Below, piece after piece: positions 47,405 through 57,179 of a DNA stretch of 64,000 bases (position 1 is its first letter; each line of letters opens with the position of its first letter). Source of the DNA: Tupaia tana (lineage: Eukaryota > Chordata > Mammalia > Scandentia > Tupaiidae). Both the position numbers and the translations under genes were made by a program. The stretch is from positions 99,597,501 through 99,661,500 of the forward strand of contig JAKSZU010000007.1 of the NCBI GenBank assembly GCA_026018925.1, given 5' to 3'. The notes beneath the pieces are model-generated. The model was given only the letters and a program-made list of their open reading frames with translations, was not told the DNA's origin and did no database searches.

Positions 47405-47632
47405 TTAAGGCGTTGGATCCCACATGGTCAACTTGGTTCAAGTCCCAGACCTCGTGGCTTGAAAATCACACTGGGTGCACGTGTGTGCGTGCCCAAAATC
47501 TCGAGAGGAGAACGGAGGTGAAGGGAAGGTGGCATGGCCATTCCCCGAAGATGGGGTGGGGGGGTTATTTCTCACTTTCCCTCTCTCCATCTCTCCAGCA
47601 AAGGCACGTGCCCTTTGGCAATTGGGACGGGG
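47405..47632 (+). mobile_element. SINE family T, headless, joined to family U
   Basis: Starts inside the T head (GGATCCCACATGGTCAACTT) without its A-box, then B-box GGTTCAAGTCCCAGACC and body to GCCCTTTGGCAATTGGG. Confidence 0.8.
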
Positions 47633-48749
47633 GTGGGGGAAGACCCTGTTGGGTGCCTCTCTCTCTTGCTGCTATGGAATGCCAGCAACGTACCAGGCAT
47701 GGTGCCACACCTTGCAGAAACAGCCATGTGTCACCACAGGCACAGGCCTGGCTGCGTGGAGCTCTGGTCCAGTGCAGGGAGTCGGAGGTCATAGAATACT
47801 CACACAAGTGAGTGCGAAGCCGACACTGAGACGGGAGGACAGCCGGACACGCGGGCGGGGAGCATGTGGGGCTCGAGTCAGCAAGCCCAGACAAGTCCCC
47901 GGAACCCACACCGCAGTGGGACCTGGACGAAGGGCAGAACCCTCAGCCCTGAGGAGCAGGACGGTCCGTCATGGACTCCCGCTTTCGGGGTCCCTCTCTG
48001 GACCTGTGGCACTCAGCATGGGGGCCAGGAATCTGACCCTGGTGCAGCCCTGAGAGAGGCCCCATTCCAAAGGTACCAGCACATCCGACAGCCTCTGTCC
48101 GCCCGTGAGGCCCTGGCCAAGTGTCATTAATTGTCCATCTCCTCTTCAGTGCGCGTGACATGTCCCTGGCAGAGAGTGAAGATGCTGTCCCACAGAGGGA
48201 GGCTGAAGGTGTGTGCCACAGGGTTTTTGATAGAGTGACGAGAGCCGAAGCTGGAAAACAGGGTCTTGGTGACACGGCAGACACACAGCGGCCGCGGTGT
48301 CCCTGCGGGGTGAAGCCAGCCCACTGCTGTGCCGTCGGGTTATTCTGGTAGGTGTTAATATTGCAGCATTTAGAAGAGCTGGGTAGAAATAGTACTAATT
48401 AGTGTGCAGGCTGCAGGCCGTCTGCGGCGGGGGCGGTGAGCTGGGCCTCCACGGCTCCAGGCTCTGCTCTGTCACTGCGTGGGCAGTGAGGGGGGGCAGG
48501 TGGTGGCTCCTGAGAGCAGGAGTAAAGTGCAGAGCCCTCAGCACAGCCCACATGCCACAGGGCCGGGGCAGCCTGTGCTGTAACCGACAGCCGGGCAGCT
48601 GGCAGAGGAGCCCGGCCCGGCCCCACCTCATACTTGGGGAGAATAAGAGATCCGAAGCTTCTCAGGAAATAAATACACGTGGTAGCCCACGGCTCTAGCC
48701 TTTGGTGTGCTTCAGGAAGATGGTGTCCTTGTTAAAAAGGCAGATTCTG
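47633..48749. other. GC-rich DNA, no gene seen
   Basis: A 192-codon + ORF starts in the preceding SINE and is rejected; no other coding sign. Confidence 0.5.
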
Positions 48750-48900
48750 GGGCTGGCAGGTGGCAGGCGTGGTGGCTAAGGTACTGGACTGCCACATGGC
48801 TGACTGCAGTTCAAGTCCCAGACCTGGAGTCTTGCTTTCTCACTTTCCCTCTCTCTTTTTCTTTCTCTCGTCAAATTAAGCAAAAATAATTAATTAATTT
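48750..48900 (+). mobile_element. SINE family T, short-body subfamily
   Basis: GGGGCTGGCAGGTGGCAGGC head, B-box AGTTCAAGTCCCAGACC, then TTTCTCACTTTCCC directly, like the copy at 10,863. AATTAATT tail. Confidence 0.85.
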
Positions 48901-48944
48901 AGTTTAATTAAAATTATGGGGAGGAGGGGAGATAGATTCCAGGG

Positions 48945-49135
48945 GCCAGATGGTGGAATAGCAGTAAACATGATACTCTGCCAGCCAGTCCCACTCAGGA
49001 AGGCTCCCGGTTCAAGTCTGGAGACCTGCTCGAGTGTGCCAGGTCCCTGGCTGCAAGCTCGGGGTGGACGCAGTGTCCGGGCCCTGTTGGGGGAACTGTC
49101 TCTCTGTCTCTCTTGGAGGAAATAAATAAAGGCAG
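48945..49135 (+). mobile_element. SINE family U
   Basis: GGGGCCAGATGGTGGAATAG head, B-box GGTTCAAGTCTGGAGACC, GGGGGAACTGTCTCTCTGTC, AAATAAATAAAGG tail. Confidence 0.8.
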
Positions 49136-49869
49136 ATCCAGGGCCCACCTCCTAGGGCTGATGGAGACCCAGGCAGCCACCCCAGGCCTGCCATGCCAGC
49201 GTCTGCAGCCCTTGGCTGCGTCAGGACTCCAGGTAAGTGGGACGCGGTTCGAGCTGGAGAACAGCAGGCTCCCAGGTGACCACACCCAGGGTCTGAAACA
49301 CTGGGGTCAAGGGTAAGACGAAAGGAAGTACCAATAGGCAGCCAAGGCCTGGGGCAGTCACGGGTCTCAGGGGCGCTCAGAGGAAGCACTCAGAGCAAGT
49401 CGGGGATGAAACCAGGGGACTATGGGGGATGGCAGCTCCCACGCGGCCCGTCCCCACTGTCTCCCTTCAGGGTGGCAGACGGAGGGGTGGAAGACGTGGG
49501 TGGGCTGGGTCTCCTGAAGCACCTGAGGGTCAGCCTTGCTTCCCTGAAGGACACCTCGCTGAGTCTCTGGATGCCAAGTCCTCAAGCGTACCAGCAGGCT
49601 CCTTGGGACTGATGTCACAGAAATGTGGGCGCCTCCAGGTCTTACTGGAACTGGGAGGGGAGAGCCGTGTCCAGTCCTATCACCTAGAGCTTCTGGAACT
49701 CTACCCCCAAGGCCTCCCTTTCCAAATTGGTAAAATGGAAACAATAAAGTCAGCAACTTCCTCCCGCAGGGGAGAGATGAGCTGAGCGTAGGACGCTCAG
49801 ATGGGTTGTGTTTAGTAGATGCCCGCTCCCTGCTGGAGTGCACGGCACGCACACGCTGTGCACAACGCC
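49136..49869. other. GC-rich DNA, no gene seen
   Basis: A 210-codon minus ORF (49,367-49,999) runs into the retroviral LTR and shows no domain. Confidence 0.5.
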
Positions 49870-49935
49870 TCACAGGGGAAAGGCTGGCCCCCAGGTGTAC
49901 TGCATGGTTGGGGAGCCAGATCCCACATGGCCAAC
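49870..49935 (+). mobile_element. SINE family T, 5' part, split by the provirus
   Basis: A tRNA-like head (GGCTGGCCCC..., then CAGATCCCACATGGCCAAC) is interrupted exactly at the retroviral target site. Its B-box and body resume at 53,659, so the SINE predates the provirus. Confidence 0.8.
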
Positions 49936-50242
49936 TGTTGGCGTCACTTCTACAGAGACGACACGACACCCGGTTCTTTCTCACGCAGTCTTTATTCACA
50001 GGTTTCCTTTTTCTTCTCCTTCTCCTTTTCTTCTTCTTCCCCTACTTCCCTTTTTCCCCCGTGTATATATAGGATCCTCCCGGCGGCCCCGCCCGCAAGT
50101 TCTCTTGCCTGTAAGAGGCAAGTTCTGATTGGCTGTCTCTAAAACATGTCCATAGAAGGAGTTGTTTGTAGTACTGGAGACACGCCTCCCTATGCAGCCA
50201 GCAGCGCCATCTTGGCTCGGCGGCCAACGGCGGCGGCCAACA
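49936..50242 (-). repeat. 3' LTR of the provirus
   Basis: This 307-bp LTR closely matches the one at 53,355-53,658, with the same ends, TATA-like run and AATAAA. The differences are mostly transitions plus a few length changes in the pyrimidine and C runs. Confidence 0.93.
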
Positions 50243-50258
50243 GTTCCCTCTTTTTGTT
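50243..50258 (-). other. Polypurine tract
   Basis: On the minus strand an A/G-rich run (AAAAAGAGGGAAC) directly precedes the 3' LTR, in the position expected for the plus-strand primer. Confidence 0.6.
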
Positions 50259-50432
50259 TTTGTCAGGAGAAGGTAGAGGTCATGGGCCCCAGATGTGGTG
50301 GACTTGCTTACTGACCTGTGGAAGGGCCCAGGGGCATTCCCCAGGTCAGCCTGTCTGATGCCTTTTTATGGGGATGGGTGTGTTGTCGGCATCAACTCAT
50401 ATGCACCCGGACTTGCCTTCCTCCAGGTCCCA

Positions 50433-51059
50433 TCAAGGGCCCCCGGAGTGCAGTGCTTTGCCTCGCACCCTGAGCTGATGGGGGTTTACTGCATCTGGGC
50501 CAGCCAAGCCACGGGGGAGTATCCTTCTTCGATAGCGGCAAATGCTTGTACGAGGAGGGAGCGGTCGCGATTGCGTTGGGCCCTCAATCTGTAAGATCCC
50601 CAGGCCATCATCAGGGCTTGGTGTATCAGCAGGCAGGTTCTCCTGGGATGGAAGGCGTCGTACCAACCTCTCTGGGACCCACACTGGGTCTGGTTTGTCC
50701 TGTGGGAAAACACAAACAGATCCTCTCGACCAAACCAACACAGGGTCTGGTCCCCTCCAGCGCCCCGTGAAGACGTCCTTCCATTTTACTTTTCCCTGCT
50801 TGCTCAGCCCTGGTGCATGGTGCCTGTCAGCAGCCGAGCGCCCTTGGGAATCTAGCTGAAAAAAATTGAGTGTTAAGAGTGCTATTGCGATGCGGTCTTT
50901 TGGGGAGTGACTTTTGCTGACTCCCCCTTTTTGTTTTTGTAGGAGCTCCTTGAGGGTGCGATGAGCCCTCTCTACTACACCTTGACCTTGAGGGTTATAT
51001 GGTAGGCCATGTGCAACTGAGCTCTCGGGCACTGATACTTGGGGATTGCTCATATCCAA
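50433..51059 (-). pseudogene. pol fragment: integrase C-terminal half
   Basis: Starts within the integrase catalytic core (GLPYNPQGQGVVERAH, containing the expected catalytic glutamate) and continues into the DNA-binding C-terminal domain (KVKWKDVFTGRWRGPDPVL). Everything upstream in pol is absent. The last 60-70 codons do not look like integrase and may be read-through of the region where env would start. The open frame may be chance survival. Confidence 0.8.
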
Positions 51060-51064
51060 GGCCC

Positions 51065-51553
51065 CTAAGGTCTTGGGTGGCCTCTCGTATCGGCCAGGCC
51101 GTCGGCCAATCTTAACTGTAGCATGGGCCGGGACGTTAGGTCCATGACTGCAAAAGCTCCTGGAGTTCCTATGGACCCCAACCCGCCTTTTCCCCTAATG
51201 TTGTCTTTGGCGGGGAATCGGGCATGTTTGCTAGGCAATATTAAAATCTGGGCAATTTTGTCTCCTGGAGATATGGCTGTGATCCCTCTTGGTGAGGAGA
51301 CCAGGATCTTAACTTTTCCTGTAAAATCGGAGTCAATCACTCCGGGGTGTACCACCAGACCTCTAAGAGTTGCCGATGATCGACCAAGCAGTAGCCCCAC
51401 GGTGTTATCGGGCAAAGGGCCACAGAAATCAGAGTCAATCGGCTGTACCCCCATTTGAGGGGTTAATATCAATCTGGCGGCAGAACAGATGTTCAGTCCG
51501 GCTGAGCCGGGAATGGCTCTCCTGACCTCTGAGGTGGGAGGAGACTCGGCCAC
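51065..51553 (-). pseudogene. pro-frame dUTPase segment, truncated before protease
   Basis: Open for 162 codons. The dUTPase motifs appear in order: SAGLN at 17-21 (motif 1, Asn where Asp is usual), GLLLGRSS at 53-60, HPGVIDSDFTGKVK at 69-82, PGDKIAQILI at 96-105, and a glycine-rich RGKGGLGS at 120-127. In betaretroviruses dUTPase precedes protease in the same frame. Here the sequence breaks off shortly after the expected protease start, and no protease active-site triad follows. The next downstream sequence is integrase, so a deletion joins the two near 51,060-51,110. Confidence 0.85.
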
Positions 51554-51689
51554 TGCATGGTGGTGCTCTCGGCCATTGCCCCATACATTTGCGGGCCCTG
51601 GGAGCGGGGGCCCCGCTGCCCGTTTTTTGACTGGGCTCCTCTAGGGCGGCCTTGGAGAGGCGGAAAAGGTCGACCGTCAATATCCTTGA

Positions 51690-51930
51690 TGGATCGGCCC
51701 TCATTGGGCAGGTGGTTGCCCTTGCGGCATCACGTACACAAGGTAGGTTGATTCGCGTATGCCTGGCCCTGACGGAATAGACAATCCCGTTTCATATGCC
51801 CTGGCCGTCCGCAGTGAAAGCAAGCCCCTGCGATATTGTTATGAGCTTTGCGTGACAGCTGCACTACTGCTGCCGCGAGGCCAGTATTGCTCAGAGGCCC
51901 TCCCAAGTCCCTACAGAGTCTCATCCACAC
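51690..51930 (-). pseudogene. gag, nucleocapsid zinc-knuckle region, with stop
   Basis: One intact CCHC knuckle is visible (CFHCGRPGHMKRDC). A second knuckle-like sequence follows near 51,700-51,735, but it is interrupted by a stop codon and has glycine where its last cysteine should be. Nucleocapsid function is therefore lost or reduced in this copy. Confidence 0.8.
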
Positions 51931-51932
51931 CT

Positions 51933-52256
51933 CTAGGCCCTTGTTTTATAGGGGAGGATTGCATTGCGACATTCTTTTGTACACTGTTCAAATATAAGCT
52001 GTTTGACCAAAGGCATGGCTGCATCCGCATCACCAAACATCCTGCCCGCCGTGTCCATTATTCTGGCCACAAAATCAGAGAAGGGGTCTGTGGGGCCCTG
52101 AGTGATTTTTGTAAGGTTGGCCTGTGGTTCCCCTTTGTTGGGAAGCATTTTCCAGGCCTTGATGGCTATAGTATTGATGTGATCGTAAACTGCCTGAGGG
52201 TAATCTGTTTGTTGATTAGCGAACCTGCCCTGTCCCAATACATATCCACATCCCAC
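51933..52256 (-). pseudogene. gag, capsid C-terminal domain with major homology region (shifted frame)
   Basis: This continues Gag in a different frame from the N-terminal part. It contains a major-homology-like stretch (ITQGPTDPFSDFVARI), the signature of orthoretroviral capsids, followed by a helical segment. The overlap with the upstream ORF marks a frameshift near 52,230-52,250. Confidence 0.8.
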
Positions 52257-53107
52257 GCCGCCTGTCCCGAGGCCCTGTTCCGGGCGACTTGGGCTTGCGC
52301 CCCCTCAAGGTAAATAACCTTCCAGTCAAGATACTGACCCGGGGACAGGCAAGTCCTCGCAAGCGTTCCCCAATCACTGGGTGTCATACAGTACCGCTGT
52401 AGAGTCTCAACGAGGCCGAGAGTAAAAGCTACACCATTCCCATATGTCTTTACGGCCTCTGCTAAAGCCTTGATGGTCTGATAATCTAGGGGCTCACGAT
52501 ATCTATTCCCAGCATTATCTGCAAAAACGGGAAATGCCCGAACAGGCCCAAGCTGTCTGGCCTCCCGCCAAGCCCCGGGGCAGAAAGAAGCTCCGCCCTC
52601 TGGGTTCTCCTTTTGTGGGGCGGAGGGATTATAAGGGGGAGGAGCCATGGGTAGAGGCCGGTCTTCCTCTTCCCCCTCGGCAACCTCCCAACCTTTAACT
52701 TCCTCAATTAATTGTCTTACTTTGTGGTTGCCATCTTCCCTGCAGGCTTCTGCCATCTTGGCGGCCCCGTTCTCTTCCTGAGAGCGCTGCTCCCGGAGGG
52801 ACTCCAACGCCTTCTGGCCCTCCCTCACTGTCCGTACACATCTTTGATCCTCAAGGCACGCTCGGGCAAGCCTCCAGAGCGGCCTAACCCCTCCAGAAAG
52901 TCTATCATCCTCCGCAGCCAGGTCTAGGTCCCTGCCTAGTTTATCCCAGCATGTGGGCGTGAGCCGCCCCGAATGGAGGAACCAGGGGGCCGCATCATCC
53001 ACCTGATCTATGAAGTGCTGAAGTGTCTTATCCCTCAATTTAAGCCCTTTCGACTTTAGGAGCTCTCTGAGCGCCTTGACGATTGGCTGAGATGGCCCAG
53101 CCCCCAT
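52166..53107 (-). pseudogene. gag, N-terminal part (matrix to capsid N-terminal domain), broken
   Basis: Open for 313 codons from an ATG about 230 bp downstream of the primer site. Residue 2 is glycine in an MGxxxS context, consistent with N-myristoylation of a matrix domain. A PPPY late motif at 156-159 is followed at once by PSAP at 161-164, so two classes of budding motif sit side by side. The capsid-like domain begins near residue 187. The frame is lost near codon 290, and the rest of the capsid continues in another frame. Family assignment rests on overall layout and late motifs; the break shows it no longer encodes a full Gag. Confidence 0.85.
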
Positions 53108-53334
53108 CGTTGTTGTTCTCTTTTATTCCTTACTTTCAGTCAATGGCTTCAGTCTGCCTCTTATCTGAGCTCTTTTATCCGCCTCTCTACCGAGGTCTTC
53201 TATCCACCTCTTTACTGAGGTCTTTTATCCGCCTCTTTACCGAGGTCTTCCTTCCAGGACCCCCGCCCGGTACTTACCAGCTAGCTGCCCTGTAGACTCG
53301 GAGGTTCTGAACCTTCTGTGCTCAATGGTGTGCT
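53108..53334 (-). other. Proviral leader between primer site and gag
   Basis: About 227 bp, as expected for a retroviral leader with packaging sequence. It contains about four repeats of a phrase resembling CTCTTTATCCGCC (53,160-53,255, + strand), a short internal tandem repeat. Confidence 0.55.
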
Positions 53335-53352
53335 TCCCCATACGGGCCACCA
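53335..53352 (-). other. Retroviral primer-binding site, tRNA-Ile type
   Basis: Two bases from the 5' LTR, the minus strand reads TGGTGGCCCGTATGGGGA. From memory this matches 17 of 18 positions of the complement of the 3' end of mammalian tRNA-Ile(AAT). Betaretroviruses usually use lysine tRNAs, so this assignment is unusual. Confidence 0.75.
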
Positions 53353-53354
53353 CT

Positions 53355-53658
53355 TGTCGGCGTCACTTCTGCAGAGACGACATGACACCCGGTTCTTCCT
53401 CACGCAGTCTTTATTCACAGGTTTCCTTTTTCTTCTCCTTCTCCTTTCTTCTTCTTCTCTACTTCCCTTTTCCCCCCCGTATATATAGGATCCTCCCGGC
53501 AGCCCCACCCGCAAGTTCCTTCGCTTGTACGAGGCAAGTCCTGATTGGCTGTCTCTAAAACATGTCCATAGAAGGAGTTGTTTGTGGTACTGGAGACACG
53601 CCTCCCTATGCAGCCAGCGGCGCCATCTTGGCTTGGCGGCCAATGGCGGCGGCCAACA
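53355..53658 (-). repeat. 5' LTR of the provirus
   Basis: This 304-bp LTR lies upstream of gag on the minus strand. It has TG...CA termini, a TATATATA promoter-like stretch near 53,481-53,488, and AATAAA followed by the U5 end near 53,409-53,415. A long purine tract (on the minus strand) lies between these. Confidence 0.93.
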
Positions 53659-53850
53659 GCCAACCGTGCTTTGAATCCTGGTCTCAGTGGCTTGAAAAAC
53701 ACACCAGGCGCATGCTCAGATCCCAATGGGTTGGAGAAATGGAGAAGGGATTGCAGCATGGCCATGCCCCGAGGCAGGGGGTAATTTCTCCCCTTCCCCC
53801 ATCTCTCTGTCTCTCTCTGGCAAACACACATGCCCCATGGCAATTAAAAG
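53659..53850 (+). mobile_element. SINE family T, 3' part, split by the provirus
   Basis: Begins with the duplicated GCCAAC and continues with a B-box-like TTTGAATCCTGG, the body and a pyrimidine-rich end before an A-rich tail. Confidence 0.8.
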
Positions 53851-53860
53851 AGAAGAAGAT

Positions 53861-54119
53861 GGGACCAGCAGTTGATGTAATGGCTATGTCGCTAAACTCC
53901 CATGTAGTCGGCCAAGATTCGAATCCCAGACCCGGTGGCTTAAACTCAAGCTGGGTGAGTGTGCGTGCGTGCCCAAGATCCCGAGAGGAGAACGGAGGAG
54001 AAGGGATTGCGGTGTGGCCATCCCCCCTGGGGGGTGATTTCTCACTTTCTGTCTCTCTATCTTTTTCTGTCTTTCTGGGGAGTGCATGTGCCCTATAGCA
54101 AAAACCTTTCAAAAAATAA
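53861..54119 (+). mobile_element. SINE family T
   Basis: GGGACCAGCAGTTGATGTAA head, B-box GATTCGAATCCCAG, CATCCCCCCTGGGGGGTGAT core, A tail. Flanked by AGAAGA-type repeats. Confidence 0.93.
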
Positions 54120-54884
54120 AAAGAAGACATGAAAGGTACTGTTATTTATTTCGTAAACTCCGGGTTTAAACACTTGTGAAGTCAATTTCAAATTAGGAAA
54201 TTTGGCTCAGAGTCACATGTAAGTGCTCTCTGACTGGATCGTTTTCCTCTTCTCCTCCTTTGGATCCACTCTCCCCGGTAGGACAGTCCTTCAGCACGCT
54301 CTCGGGCAGGCCATGAGCTTCAGCCGTGAGAGGTATTCTGACCCTGCTGCTCTTCCGTTGAGCACAGAGTGTATTTACTAAAGCAGCAGTCCCAGCAGCC
54401 CACCCACCAGGGCTCCGTGCACCTTCGCCGATCCCAGAGCACTGATTCGATGCTTAGGCCCACGAGCTTCCTTCTGAGAGCTCTCAGACCCGACTTGTCT
54501 CAGCCCTGCCCTCTCTCAGTCTGCAACACCATCCTGGTCTCCAGGCTCACAAAGCCTTCGACACCAGTTCAGCCCCTCCACCTGAGCCCCCAAACCCTCC
54601 GTCCCACTCCCTACCTTCGGTGCTCAGCCCTGTTCTCTTGCCTCTTCTCTTGCAAACTCACTCAGGGACCTCACCACCCACACTATCCATGTGCTGAATG
54701 GAGCCCCAAGAGGGCTGTGACCACATCCCCCCAGACTTGCTGGTCCCAAACCTCTGCAGTCCCTCACCCATGTAAGAACGCCCAGCTGCCCTGCAGAGCC
54801 CAGGGCTGCTCACGATACTGCCTGCTCGGTGAGCCCCTCGACTCCAGGTTCTTGTTCTCTGCAGTCGGAATGACAGCCTACACT
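54120..54884. other. No gene seen
   Basis: A 196-codon Ser/Pro/Leu-rich + ORF (54,369-54,959) has no recognisable domain and runs into a MIR; rejected. Confidence 0.45.
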
Positions 54885-55027
54885 TGTGTTAAGCTTTACC
54901 GTTGCACAGGCCTTCTGAGGCCCTTGTTTGATAGGATTCTCATTGCAATCTTGCAGTGATTAGCAAGTTTTATGATTATCCCCATTCTTCAGATGGTAAA
55001 GCAGAGGTTCCAGGTTTTTGTCTAACT
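54885..55027 (-). repeat. MIR-like ancient SINE, antisense
   Basis: TTATCCCCATTCTTCAGATG then GTAAAGCAGAGGTTCC; upstream part weak. Directly abuts MER5A. Confidence 0.5.
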
Positions 55028-55224
55028 CAGCAATTCTCAACCAAAGATGATTTGCCCATTCTCACCCCCCAGAGCCATGTGGCAATGTCTGGAGACACTC
55101 GCAATTGTCACGATGGGAAGAGGGGAGATCTGATGAGCACAGGCCAGGGATGCTGCTCACCACCCTGTGACACACAGGACAGGTCCACAGCCCAGACGTC
55201 AGCAGTGCCGAGGCCGAGAACCCA
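55028..55224 (+). mobile_element. MER5A-like hAT (Charlie) element
   Basis: Starts CAGCAATTCTCAACC and contains GGCAATGTCTGGAGACA and CAGGGATGCTGCT, the recognisable core of MER5A. Ends with the complementary GGCCGAGAACCC. Confidence 0.85.
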
Positions 55225-56299
55225 GTCTTGGGTCATTTTGTTTATTTGCAGAGCCAAGATCCTAACCCAGACACATGGACGCTGGCAGTCCCTGCTTATC
55301 TCAGGGCCATCTGTTCTGAGGTTCCGCCGTGACGACTGGCTCCTGGGGCAAGATCATCTCCGAGGAAGCAAACTGACATGCAAGTCTCCTTTCGTGCCAC
55401 GTACCAGCTCTGAAAATTGGGACAGGTAACCAACTATGGGGCACATTTTCCTCAGCCACAAATGATTTTCCTGGAACCATTGGAGAAGTTACTGGTCTAC
55501 CCCAGGCAAAACTCACAGAGGAGCACCCGGCATGCAGTGGGCACACCCAAGATGCCCCTCCCAGTCTGCTCTCCTGTCATACCTCAACTTCCACTTTCCC
55601 CTTTCTCCTGATGCCTCCAATCAGGGCATTTCTAACCCTTCTGGTGACCCTGGACACTCCCCAAATGGCATAATGGTGGACTCCACATAAGACCTCAGGA
55701 AAGCAACCACCATGAATAAGGGGAGGATAGCCTGGGCATTCTGAGGCTATTTGAGGCCATTCAAGACCTTCCTCAGTGAAACTGGCAACTGCCCCTTTTG
55801 GAAGGAGAACATGGATGGTTCAGCATACATTTGCCATGGAATTCTTCACAATATGTGCAAAACAACCCTGTTCTTTGGTCCCATAGAGCTACCATCAAAT
55901 CCTGATTATATCCAGGAAAGACTACACACAGAAATGGAATTCTCCAATAATTCCTGCCCAGTGGTTTAGGCTTAGCATCCATTCATCTGGGGCTACTCGC
56001 TCCATCCAGGCATTGGGATGAGCCATGCCCTCTGTCCTCACATCACGATGTCCACAGAGCCAACAGGTCACACTCAGAGCACTTCAGGTCCTCTCAAGGG
56101 TCACCCCATGGGGCTACAGTGTTCTATGCCAACATACAACAGGATCTACTCCAATCCTGAAAGTACAAAAGTCACTCTAAGCAGTGATTTTAAGGCTGCT
56201 AGAGACTCCCCACTGAGATTAAGTCAGAATCTTTGAAGAAGGGAGCATATGTCTGGAGGATCAGCCAGGAAAGAGTCACTCCAGGTTCCAGTAAGTCTA
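55225..56299. other. Unidentified, possibly part of an old retroelement
   Basis: No consensus recognised. A 72-codon ORF (55,751-55,969) and its setting before L1 pieces hint at an old retroelement, but this is weak. Confidence 0.3.
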
Positions 56300-56640
56300 C
56301 CAAAGTTTCTGCGAGTTTGTACACCTTTCAGACCCAGGTCTAGTAACAAGCGTTGGAGAGGGTATATGAAGCATGGACCCCTCGCACACTAGTAGTGGGA
56401 TTGTAAAATGGTGCAATTGCTTTGGAAGACAGTCTAAAAGTTCCTCAAAGGGTTAAACATAGAATCACTTTTTAACACAGCAATTCCATTTCTGAGAATA
56501 AACCCAAAAGAAATGGAAACAATCCACACAAAAGCTTGTAAATGAATGTTCATAACAGCAAAATATGGAAACAACCCAAATGTCCATCAACTATGAATGG
56601 ATAAATAAAATGTGATATACCCATACACATTTTATGAAGC
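56300..56640 (+). mobile_element. Old L1 fragment, ORF2 3' end
   Basis: Matches the L1 stretch running from GTTGGAGAGGGTATATGAAG through AGCAATTCCATTTCTGAG to CCAAATGTCCATCAACTATG, in sense orientation. Confidence 0.8.
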
Positions 56641-56649
56641 CACCATCAT

Positions 56650-57175
56650 AAATTTCTTATACCAAAAACAGACAAGGGCATAACAACAGCAAAAAAATAA
56701 ACTATATACTAATATTCATGACAATTACAGATCAAATTCTTTAATAAAATACAAGCATACTAAATCCAACAACACATTCATAGGGTTATTCATCACAACC
56801 AAGTACAATTTACCCCATGGATGTAAGGATAGTGTAACATATGCAAAACAGTAAATGTAATAGGTCACATTAAAAGAAGGAAAGACAAAAATTATGACAC
56901 AGAAAAAGCATTTGATGTAATACAACATCCTTTCATGATTAAAAGCTAAAGGATATAGTTATATGTGTATACAGAGGGTACATTTCTTAACACAATAGAG
57001 ATCTTATAAACCCATAGCTAACATCACCCTCAATGGGCAAAAGTTGAAAACTCAAAACTAGAGCAAGACAAAGATGTCTACTTTCTCTACTCCTATTCAA
57101 ATTAGCACCAGAAGTCTTAGCCAATAGAATCAGACAAGAGAATAAAACAAAAAGCATCTAAATTGAAAAGAGTTT
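56650..57175 (+). mobile_element. Old L1 fragment, reverse-transcriptase region
   Basis: Sense-strand ORF2 RT sequence (CTAACATCACCCTCAATGGG, then ACTCCTATTCAAATTAGCAC). It lies downstream of the 3'-end fragment, so the two are out of order and come from different insertions or a rearrangement. Confidence 0.75.
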
Positions 57176-57179
57176 TGCT

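Larger units (their letters stand above)
49936..53658 (-). mobile_element. Endogenous retrovirus, beta-like, internally deleted, complete with both LTRs
   Basis: This is a 3,723-bp provirus on the minus strand. It is bounded by direct LTRs starting TG and ending CA and flanked by perfect 6-bp target duplications GCCAAC (49,930-49,935 and 53,659-53,664). The order on the minus strand is LTR, primer site, gag, dUTPase segment, integrase C-terminus, polypurine tract, LTR. A dUTPase in the pro frame, a PPPY late motif in gag and a 6-bp duplication all point to a betaretrovirus-like element. Protease, reverse transcriptase, RNase H, the integrase N-terminal half and env are missing, and gag is frameshifted and carries a stop. 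The LTRs differ at about twenty positions by eye (6-7%), so the insertion is not recent. It sits inside an older SINE. Confidence 0.93.

Noticed and set aside
49367-49999. 210-codon minus-strand ORF
   Set aside because: Begins inside the retroviral LTR and crosses a SINE head; no domain.
51065-51553. Host dUTPase (DUT) pseudogene
   Set aside because: Position between gag and integrase inside LTRs, and the protease-like start after it, show it is retroviral.
54369-54959. 196-codon Ser/Pro-rich + ORF
   Set aside because: Runs into a MIR; no signal peptide, domain or splice evidence.
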